A DNA stretch of 19,720 bases from contig CAMWUH010000011.1 of the NCBI GenBank assembly GCA_947177325.1, positions 1 to 19,720 of the forward strand, in the 5' to 3' direction. Numbering within the stretch: the stretch's first letter is position 1; each line of letters begins with the position of its first letter. This DNA is from an uncultured Bacteroidales bacterium. GTDB lineage: Bacteria > Bacteroidota > Bacteroidia > Bacteroidales > Muribaculaceae. A program made the translations under genes and the position numbers. Below, piece by piece: positions 14,226-19,720 of this stretch. The notes beneath the pieces are model-generated. The model saw only the letters and a list, made by a program, of their open reading frames with translations, made no database searches and was not told the origin of the DNA.

Positions 14226-15749
14226 ATGACCTTCAAGACTATAATCTCAGCTACAACCATTGGTCTATCGGCTATTTGTGCCCTTGAGGCTAATGCTATA
14301 AATGTTGAAAGCAAGGAAGCAGGCTCTTTAGCTACGTTAGTTGCCAATCCCGACAGGGAAACCGTTCTGACCGTGAGCGGCCCGATAAATGCTGCCGACT
14401 TTCAGTTTATCAACGACCGCATGCCGGCGCTTACATTAATTGACCTTTCGAATGCGAAGATAGAAGCCTACGATGGTAAAGTGCTCGCTACCGGAGCCGG
14501 CGTGAGTGATGCATCGGTCGTTCCGGCCTATGCTTTCTTCGGTTCAAACGCCTCGACAATCCTGCTACCTGCTGACGTCACAGCGATAGGCCGCGGAGCT
14601 TTCGGTAATTCGGCCATCACATTCCTGTCGATTCCCGCTACGGTTGAGCGCATAGAGTCATCGGCATTTGTCGCTTGCAAGCGCATGACCGGAATCACCA
14701 TTCCCGCTTCGGTTACTTCGATAGGCGATTATGCCTTCAAAGATTGCACTGCACTTAAGCAAGTTACAATCGCCGGAGCTATCCCAGCAATCGAAGCATC
14801 GACCTTCGCAGGTTGCAGTGCGCTTGAAAAGATAGTTATTCCCGAATCGGTTACTTCAATCGGCGATAATGCTTTTTCTCAGTGCAAATCATTGCAAACC
14901 ATTAACTTTCCTGCTGTTTTGGAACGGATTGGAGAAAAGGCCTTCTACGAAAGCGGGCTGACCGATGCCAATCTTTCGGCATCAAAGTCCATCAGCGCTA
15001 TAGGCAGCTATGCCTTTGCGCTTAACCCGGCTCTGACCACGGTCGCTCTCCCCGACTGTGCTATCGAGTTCGGTTCAGGAGTGTTTTTCGACGACGCGAC
15101 ACTGTCCTCTATCAAATTACCTGCCGCACTGACAGCTATCCCTTCGTTGATGTTTAAGGGCAATGCCGCTCTCGATAACTCTGATTTGCTCCCTGCCGGA
15201 ATCACTAACATAGGCGACTATGCCTTGATGGGGATGACTTCGGCCCAGGAGATAAAATTCCCGGCTGCGTTGCAATCAATCGGCGATGGCGCTATGGAAG
15301 ATTGGACCTCTCTGTCGACCATCTATGCCGACGAACTTGCACAAGCGCCTGCATTGGGCAATGACGTATGGGCCGGTGTCGACCAATCTAATGTGATAAT
15401 GTTTGTTACTGACGATGCAAAAAGCCAATTTGAGTCAGCTGACCAATGGAAAGAATTTATAATTAAAGTGAGCTCAACAGGCATTGATGAAGTTACGGCA
15501 GATGAAGCTGCGGGGTTGGCCGATGTTGATTTCCGCTTCGTAGGCAATCATTTGGTAATCAGCTCAACAGGGTCGCCCATTGTGGCTGTCGATATCTACG
15601 ACCTTTCCGGTCGTCATCGACTCGGTCATCGAGGCGAAGCTTCGCCTGAGGTCGACATAGCTCTCAATCGCCTGCCACAATCGGCTGTGGTAGTGGTCAA
15701 TGCAATTCTCGCAAACGGCGCAGTGGCCTCTCTGAAAATCGCGCTCTGA
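14226..15749 (+). CDS. Secreted BspA-like leucine-rich repeat protein with sorting-type C-terminus
   Basis: This is a 507-residue protein. Residues 1-24 form a signal peptide (MTFKTIISAT then a hydrophobic stretch, probable cleavage after ANA at 22-24). From about 95 to 400 it has tandem BspA-type (LRR_5, Treponema pallidum LRR) repeats of about 23 residues. Their pattern is IPxSVTSIGDxAFxxCxxLxxIxIP, for example IPASVTSIGDYAFKDC and IPESVTSIGDNAFSQC. The last about 70 residues (VDIYDLSGRHRLGHRGE...LPQSAVVVVNAILANG...SLKIAL) resemble a type IX secretion C-terminal sorting domain, in which xVxIYDLxGR and LPxGxYIVxxxxGxxxxK are typical. The second half of that motif is degraded here, as the usual GVYIV is SAVVV. 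Such proteins are usually surface exposed and involved in adhesion or host interaction; that role is inferred. It is monocistronic, with its own promoter and a strong terminator. Confidence 0.88.
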   Translation: MTFKTIISATTIGLSAICALEANAINVESKEAGSLATLVANPDRETVLTVSGPINAADFQFINDRMPALTLIDLSNAKIEAYDGKVLATGAGVSDASVVPAYAFFGSNASTILLPADVTAIGRGAFGNSAITFLSIPATVERIESSAFVACKRMTGITIPASVTSIGDYAFKDCTALKQVTIAGAIPAIEASTFAGCSALEKIVIPESVTSIGDNAFSQCKSLQTINFPAVLERIGEKAFYESGLTDANLSASKSISAIGSYAFALNPALTTVALPDCAIEFGSGVFFDDATLSSIKLPAALTAIPSLMFKGNAALDNSDLLPAGITNIGDYALMGMTSAQEIKFPAALQSIGDGAMEDWTSLSTIYADELAQAPALGNDVWAGVDQSNVIMFVTDDAKSQFESADQWKEFIIKVSSTGIDEVTADEAAGLADVDFRFVGNHLVISSTGSPIVAVDIYDLSGRHRLGHRGEASPEVDIALNRLPQSAVVVVNAILANGAVASLKIAL

Positions 15750-15781
15750 CAACGCTCCTTTCCCCCCTCGCTAAAGTATTT

Positions 15782-15825
15782 ATGACTGCCGGCTGAAAAT
15801 TTTCAGCCGGCAGTCATCTTTTTCC
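15782..15825 (+). terminator. Terminator after the LRR protein gene
   Basis: A perfect 36-base palindrome runs from 15782 to 15817, with an 18-base half ATGACTGCCGGCTGAAAA followed by its exact reverse complement. It is followed by CTTTTTCC, making a Rho-independent terminator for the plus strand. Read on the minus strand the downstream bases are AAATACTTTAG, so its action on the converging methyltransferase transcript is less certain. Confidence 0.9.
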
Positions 15826-15873
15826 TTGTACGAAACTAAAATAGAATAGAATAAAATATCTTCTTAACCGGCT

Positions 15874-16518
15874 CTAAAGGCGGGTCTTGCGGAGGAGGGT
15901 AAGGCCGTCGCGAAGGGGGAGAATAACGGTTTCTAATTGGGGGTGGCGGGCTACAAGGTCGTTGAATGCGGCGATGCCGAGGGTCTGGGCATCGTGGTTG
16001 ACGGCGGTGTCGATGATTTTCCCATCCCAAAGGGTATTGTCGGCCAGGATGAAAGCATCAACAGGGAGCAGTGGCAAGAGTGTTTCAATATAATCAACGT
16101 AGGTGCGTTTATTGGCGTCGATAAACACCATATCCCAATCGCCGCGATTAATGCGGGGAATAATTTCGAGAGCATCTCCTATATGCAGGTCAATGCGTTG
16201 ACCCAAGGGTGTTGTAGAGAAATGCTCGCGGATGAAATCTTCGAGTTCATCTTCTACTTCAATTGTGTCGATGCGGGCTTCGGGCCGACGTAGCCCCTCG
16301 GCAATGCACAGTGCTGAATAACCTGCGTATGTGCCCAATTCAAGCACTCGGCGAGGATTAATCATCGCCGTCAGCATTTTGAGCAGTCGTCCCTGCAAGT
16401 GGCCCGAGCACATGCGGCTATATAGTAACCGCGTGTTGACATGGCGGTTGAGCACCTTGAGGTGGTCAGGTTCGGGTGAGATATGGTCAAGAATGTAATC
16501 GTCGAGCTGCTCAATCAT
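15874..16518 (-). CDS. Class I SAM-dependent O-methyltransferase (caffeoyl-CoA OMT-like)
   Basis: This is a 214-residue cytosolic methyltransferase of the cation-dependent COMT-like family. The SAM-binding motif I is VLELGTYAGYSAL (58-70), motif II acid IEVEDEL (86-92), then GDALEIIP (114-121). The metal-binding residues appear as D134 (FIDANK, 132-137) and D160-N161 (LADNTLWDG, 159-167), as expected for Mg-dependent catechol-type methyl transfer. The K137 and Y140 region also fits. Bacterial members act on small catechols or hydroxyuridine intermediates in tRNA (TrmR-like). The substrate here is not determinable, although TrmR-type tRNA hydroxyuridine methylation is a fair alternative to small-molecule methylation. 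It starts 25 bases after aroQ and is the last gene of the upp-led run. Confidence 0.87.
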   Translation of the reverse strand: MIEQLDDYILDHISPEPDHLKVLNRHVNTRLLYSRMCSGHLQGRLLKMLTAMINPRRVLELGTYAGYSALCIAEGLRRPEARIDTIEVEDELEDFIREHFSTTPLGQRIDLHIGDALEIIPRINRGDWDMVFIDANKRTYVDYIETLLPLLPVDAFILADNTLWDGKIIDTAVNHDAQTLGIAAFNDLVARHPQLETVILPLRDGLTLLRKTRL

Positions 16519-16543
16519 AAATATAACCGTTTAAAGGCAGCTT

Positions 16544-16975
16544 TTAGAGGCCGGGCTCAAGCGCTTCGATGGCAAGGCGATAAGAATCCATGCCGAAGCC
16601 GGCGATAACGCCGCGACACACGCCTGAAATAAGAGATTTCTGGCGAATAGCCTCGCGCGAGTGCACATTGGAGATATGCACCTCAATCACAGGGCGCTCG
16701 ATTGAAGAAATAGCGTCGGCTATGGCCAGGGATGTGTGGGTATAGGCGCCGGCGTTGAGAATTATGCCGCTAAGGTCGCCGTCGAAGCCCTCTTCATGGA
16801 GCTTGTCGATTATGTCACCTTCGTGGTTGCTTTGAAAATATTCGATTTCGAGGTTGGGATAATCAACTTGGAGAGCTTTCAGATAGTCTTCCATCGACAC
16901 CCGGCCATAGATTTCGGGCTGACGAATGCCGAGTAAGTTGAGGTTTGGACCGTTGATAATCAGTATTCTTGCCAT
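16544..16975 (-). CDS. aroQ: 3-Dehydroquinate dehydratase, type II
   Basis: This enzyme converts 3-dehydroquinate to 3-dehydroshikimate in the shikimate pathway and works as a cytosolic dodecamer of trimers. The 143-residue length is normal. The opening IIINGPNLNLLGIRQPEIYG carries R18 and the catalytic Y23. N74 (ILNAGAYTHTS), H80, H100 (VIEVHISN) and R111 complete the active site, each offset by one from the well-studied mycobacterial enzyme. All expected residues are present. It lies 20 bases after mrp and 25 before the methyltransferase on the same strand. No other aro gene is in the window, so it is separated from the rest of the pathway. Confidence 0.96.
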   Translation of the reverse strand: MARILIINGPNLNLLGIRQPEIYGRVSMEDYLKALQVDYPNLEIEYFQSNHEGDIIDKLHEEGFDGDLSGIILNAGAYTHTSLAIADAISSIERPVIEVHISNVHSREAIRQKSLISGVCRGVIAGFGMDSYRLAIEALEPGL

Positions 16976-16995
16976 ATATTAGAGAGGAGGATATG

Positions 16996-18114
16996 TTATT
17001 TATGTTTTACGTCGACTTTGACAGTTGCGGGAAGGGTGGCGTTGCGCAGGTCAACGGCTTCAATTACCTCGCGGGCAGCGTGGAGGAATGACTGAGCTGC
17101 CAGAGAGTCGCCGGTGGCGATGGGGTCGCCTTCGTCGCCACGTTCGCAAATGGTGCCGACAACAGGAATCTGGGCCAGGAGTTTTACTCCCAATTCCTTG
17201 GCAAGCTCTACCCCGCCTTCACGGCCGAAGATATAGTAGCGCTCATCGGGATGGCGCTCGGGGGTGAACCAAGCCATATTTTCGATAAGGCCGAGGATAG
17301 GCACATTGATTTCAGGCTTCGCAAACATAGCGATGCCTTTGCGAGCGTCGGCCAGCGCCACTTGTTGAGGAGTGCTGACGACAACCACCCCGGTCATGGC
17401 TAAAGTTTGTACAAGCGTCAGGTGGATGTCGCTCGTGCCGGGAGGCATGTCGATGAGGAAATAGTCGAGTTGGCCCCAATCGGCATCGGTGATAAGCTGT
17501 TTGAGAGCATTGGAGGCCATTGACCCGCGCCAGAGCACAGGTGCTTGCTTGTCAACTAAAAATCCTATCGAAAGCAATTTCACGCCATATTTCTCGAGAG
17601 GGATAATGAGGTCGCGTCCATCAACATTGTGCATATAGAGCTGCTCATCCTCAACGCCAAACATTTTAGGTATCGACGGGCCGAAAATATCGGCATCAAG
17701 CAGGCCTACTTTATAGCCTTCGCGAGCTAAAGCCACGGCTAAGTTGGCTGCCACGGTTGATTTGCCGACGCCACCTTTGCCCGACGAAACTCCGATAATG
17801 TTGTTGACTTCAGCCAGGGGCTTGACGGCCGGTTGAGGAGCAACCTGACGGGTTTTAACGGCGATGTTGCCTTTTATGTCGACTTCGGGCGAAATGTAGT
17901 GGTGGATAGCGCTCTCTGCCGCTTTGACTATTGACTTGATAAAGGGGTCGGTAGGGCGGTCAAAAATAAGCGAAAATGACAAATGGTTGCCGTCGATGCG
18001 AATATCGTCTTCAACCATGCCGGCTTCAACGATATCTTTACCGTTGCCGGGATAGCGCACGTTGCGGAGTGCGTCGAGCACCAGATTGGGGTATAATTTC
18101 AATGGCTCTGCCAT
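16996..18114 (-). CDS. Mrp/ApbC-type P-loop ATPase, Fe-S cluster carrier
   Basis: This is a 372-residue protein. The N-terminal about 85 residues form a MIP18/DUF59-type domain (ALRNVRYPGNGKDIVEAGMV at 15-34). The rest is the ParA/MinD-like ATPase with the deviant Walker A SSGKGGVGKST (110-120), ADIFGPS at 141-147 and the Walker B-type FLIDMPPGTSD (219-229). Family members bind and transfer iron-sulfur clusters. The stretch where many Mrp/Nbp35 proteins have a CxxC cluster-bridging motif reads ENMAWFTPERHPDERYYIFG (278-297) and has no cysteine. The only Cys visible in the whole chain is C323. I recall Bacteroidota homologues having the same form, so this may be a lineage trait. It lies 48 bases after trmB and 20 bases before aroQ. 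Confidence 0.93.
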   Translation of the reverse strand: MAEPLKLYPNLVLDALRNVRYPGNGKDIVEAGMVEDDIRIDGNHLSFSLIFDRPTDPFIKSIVKAAESAIHHYISPEVDIKGNIAVKTRQVAPQPAVKPLAEVNNIIGVSSGKGGVGKSTVAANLAVALAREGYKVGLLDADIFGPSIPKMFGVEDEQLYMHNVDGRDLIIPLEKYGVKLLSIGFLVDKQAPVLWRGSMASNALKQLITDADWGQLDYFLIDMPPGTSDIHLTLVQTLAMTGVVVVSTPQQVALADARKGIAMFAKPEINVPILGLIENMAWFTPERHPDERYYIFGREGGVELAKELGVKLLAQIPVVGTICERGDEGDPIATGDSLAAQSFLHAAREVIEAVDLRNATLPATVKVDVKHK

Positions 18115-18162
18115 AGTGTATAGGGGGATAGGTAATGATGAGTTAGCTGTTGATATAGTCTG

Positions 18163-18918
18163 TCAGTCCGGGTCAACCACGCCTTGAATGTAGCCTCGCG
18201 AATAAGAGCGGTAAGTGTCAGGCTCTATTTCGATGTCAGGCTCGATGAGCTCGCCTTTGGCCGGGAGGTTGAATGCCAGATATTTTATTGTTAGTCCGCG
18301 GTCGAGCCATTGCTGTTCGTAGTGAGTGCGAATAGAGAGGATATCGTCGTCGAAGCCTGAGTGGTAGAGGTCGGCGGTGTTGACCGTCACAGGCAATTTG
18401 TTTTCCTTGACCAAGGCGTCGGTGTAGGTGTAGAGAAAGGGGGAGTCGGTTTTCAGATTGATGAGGGCACCATCGGCGCTCACCTGGCGATAGAGATTGA
18501 GAAATCGCGTGGAAGTCAGCCGCTTGGTGGCTTTTTTCATCTGAGGGTCGGGGAATGTGATCCATATCTCGGCTACCTCGCCCGGTGCAAAGAAGCGGTT
18601 GATCAGCTCGATGTTGGTGCGGAGGAAAGCGACGTTTTTCAGCCCCAGCCGGCGAGCTTCTGTTGCTCCGGTCCACATTCGCGCCCCCTTGATGTCAACG
18701 CCGATGAAATTCTTGTCGGGGTAGCGCTTGGCAAGCCCGACGCAATATTCACCTTTGCCGCATCCCAGTTCGAGCACTATTGGATTTTTGTTGCCGAAGT
18801 ATTCATGCCAACTGCCGCGCATAGGAAACCCCTCTTCCTGCAATCGGGCGAAAGGATACTGAAACACGAAGTCAATCTCGGCCATTTCGGCAAATTTCTT
18901 CAACTTGTTTTTTCCCAT
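18163..18918 (-). CDS. trmB: tRNA (guanine-N7-)-methyltransferase
   Basis: This enzyme methylates N7 of guanosine 46 in tRNA variable loops using SAM. With the start at 18918 it has 251 residues and begins MGKNKLKKFAEM, the form I associate with Bacteroidales. The frame stays open to an ATG at 19038, but the extra 40 residues are low complexity (many Arg and Cys), overlap the end of upp, and lack family support. Motifs are VLELGCGKGEY (48-58, SAM loop), NFIGVDIKGARMW (70-82), the TFPDPQMKKATKRL segment (121-134) typical of TrmB, LTSTRFL (134-140) and LKTDS (155-159). The C-terminal HYEQQWLDRGLTIKYL element is also conserved. It begins 23 bases after the upp stop and precedes mrp by 48 bases. 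Confidence 0.95.
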   Translation of the reverse strand: MGKNKLKKFAEMAEIDFVFQYPFARLQEEGFPMRGSWHEYFGNKNPIVLELGCGKGEYCVGLAKRYPDKNFIGVDIKGARMWTGATEARRLGLKNVAFLRTNIELINRFFAPGEVAEIWITFPDPQMKKATKRLTSTRFLNLYRQVSADGALINLKTDSPFLYTYTDALVKENKLPVTVNTADLYHSGFDDDILSIRTHYEQQWLDRGLTIKYLAFNLPAKGELIEPDIEIEPDTYRSYSRGYIQGVVDPD

Positions 18919-18941
18919 TTCTGAAAGCCGGTAAATGAGGG

Positions 18942-19595
18942 TTATTCTTTCACGCCGTAAGCCAAATCGCCGGCGTCGCCCAGTCCGGGCACAATGTAGG
19001 AGTGGGAATTGATATGCTCGTCGATAGCACCCACCCACAAGGTGGTTTTTTCGCGGGGAAATTTCTCGGCTATGTAGTCAACGGCGCGCTGCGAGGCTAT
19101 TACGGAAGCAACGTGGATATGCGCCGGCTCCCCTTTGGTGAGCAGCGCGTGGTAGCTCAGCTCCATCGACGCGCCGGTGGCCAGCATCGGGTCGGCTATG
19201 ATGAGCACCTTGTCGTTAAGCATCGGTGAAGCGAGGTATTCGATACAAACATCAAAGTTTTCCTTCTCTTTATACTTACGATATGCCGACACAAAAGCGT
19301 TCTCGGCATAGTCAAAATAGCTGAGGAAGCCTTGATGAAATGGAATACCCGCACGGAATATCGTAGCTAACACCACCTTGGGCGCTATCACTTGACATTC
19401 AGCTACATCGAGCGGAGTGGTTACCTCAACCGATTTGTAATCAAGCGTTTTGGAAATTTCGTAGGCCATGATTTGACCAACTCGTTCCAGGTTGCGACGA
19501 AAACGCAGAGGGTCGTTTTGCACCTCAACGTTGCGCATCTCCATCAGATATTGACTGACGAGCGAATTTGTTTCGGCAAAATTAACTATCTTCAT
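18942..19595 (-). CDS. upp: Uracil phosphoribosyltransferase
   Basis: This is a pyrimidine-salvage enzyme that makes UMP from uracil and PRPP. With the start at 19595 it has 217 residues and opens MKIVNFAETNSLVSQYL. Key elements are RRNLERVGQIMAYEISK (33-49), LATIFRAGIPFHQGF (76-90), the PRPP loop IADPMLATGAS (133-143) and the uracil-binding YIVPGLGDAGD (200-210). An upstream in-frame ATG at 19628 is ruled out because a -7 promoter element lies at 19617-19624, between the two candidate starts, so the transcript would not contain it. It heads the upp-trmB-mrp-aroQ-methyltransferase run, whose gaps are 23, 48, 20 and 25 bases. Confidence 0.95.
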   Translation of the reverse strand: MKIVNFAETNSLVSQYLMEMRNVEVQNDPLRFRRNLERVGQIMAYEISKTLDYKSVEVTTPLDVAECQVIAPKVVLATIFRAGIPFHQGFLSYFDYAENAFVSAYRKYKEKENFDVCIEYLASPMLNDKVLIIADPMLATGASMELSYHALLTKGEPAHIHVASVIASQRAVDYIAEKFPREKTTLWVGAIDEHINSHSYIVPGLGDAGDLAYGVKE

Positions 19596-19616
19596 AAGGC
19601 GAATGCTTTTAATTGT

Positions 19617-19624
19617 CAAAGATA
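19617..19624 (-). promoter_or_regulatory. -7 promoter element of the upp operon
   Basis: The minus strand reads TATCTTTG, an exact TAnnTTTG, within TTTGCTATCTTTGAC. It lies 21 bases upstream of the chosen ATG, so the leader would be only about 15 bases. No TTG is found 19-21 bases upstream. Confidence 0.6.
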
Positions 19625-19628
19625 GCAA

Positions 19629-19720
19629 ATTTTGTTGAGAGCGAGTTGGTGTGTAATGAAAAAAACACTAAATTTGCTATATAATTTAGAAATTGAGTGC
19701 CGGCAACCCCAATCAGTCGC
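19629..19720. other. AT-rich region at the window end, no gene seen
   Basis: This stretch upstream of upp has no supported coding frame. It contains an A run and the imperfectly spaced inverted pair CTAAATT (19668-19674) / AATTTAG (19683-19689) around GCTATATA. It may hold upstream promoter elements of upp or of a divergent gene outside the window. Confidence 0.4.

Noticed and set aside
18361..18924. Plus-strand open frame of 187 codons antisense to trmB
   Set aside because: TrmB is fully supported by motifs on the minus strand; no homology is recognisable in the antisense frame.
18919..19038. Forty-residue N-terminal extension of TrmB
   Set aside because: It overlaps upp, has an Arg-rich arbitrary composition, and the family N-terminus MGKNKL begins exactly at 18918.

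Overview
The window looks like ordinary chromosomal DNA from a member of the Bacteroidales, of the Bacteroides/Muribaculaceae type. Four things point there. Intergenic regions carry the Bacteroidota -7 promoter element TAnnTTTG, twice with a TTG exactly 20 bases upstream. Start codons lack convincing Shine-Dalgarno sequences. Proteins such as PheT, YebC, TrmB, PdxB and Mrp have the motif variants I associate with Bacteroidales. A DUF4919-like protein and a BspA-type leucine-rich repeat protein with a sorting-type C-terminus are also present. The family-level guess is inference. No RNA gene, insertion sequence, prophage, CRISPR array or defence locus was seen.

Layout from left to right. (1) Bases 2-1226, plus strand: the C-terminal part of an alkaline phosphatase, then a small exported DUF4919-like protein. 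(2) Bases 1227-1437: a convergent intergenic region with clustered GATAC/GTATC repeats facing each other, followed by a strong bidirectional terminator. (3) Bases 1438-6767, minus strand, transcribed pheT > yebC > ribE > pgi from one recognisable promoter upstream of pheT. (4) Bases 6895-8123, minus: a small lipoprotein, a FtsB/DivIC septum protein and a four-helix membrane protein, with a good promoter before the lipoprotein. (5) Bases 8278-13946, minus: purD > polytopic membrane protein > pdxB > YqhA-like protein with an extra N-terminal domain > amino acid antiporter, with a promoter before purD. (6) Bases 14226-15749, plus: a secreted BspA-like LRR protein, divergent from purD and closed by a perfect 36-base palindromic terminator. 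(7) Bases 15874-19595, minus: upp > trmB > mrp > aroQ > O-methyltransferase, led by a promoter before upp.

Functionally the window mixes housekeeping genes: sugar phosphate, riboflavin, purine, pyridoxal phosphate and shikimate metabolism, pyrimidine salvage, tRNA charging and modification, translation support, Fe-S assembly and cell division. A few surface or envelope proteins are added. Three open frames were shortened to internal starts (purD, trmB, upp) using family N-termini and, for upp, the promoter position.

I found no convincing undescribed system. The points most worth a second look are the GATAC/GTATC repeat cluster, a 24-base sequence present twice at promoters, a 16-base core shared by two promoters, the fused N-terminal domain of the YqhA-like protein, and the uncharacterised membrane protein beside the DivIC-like gene.
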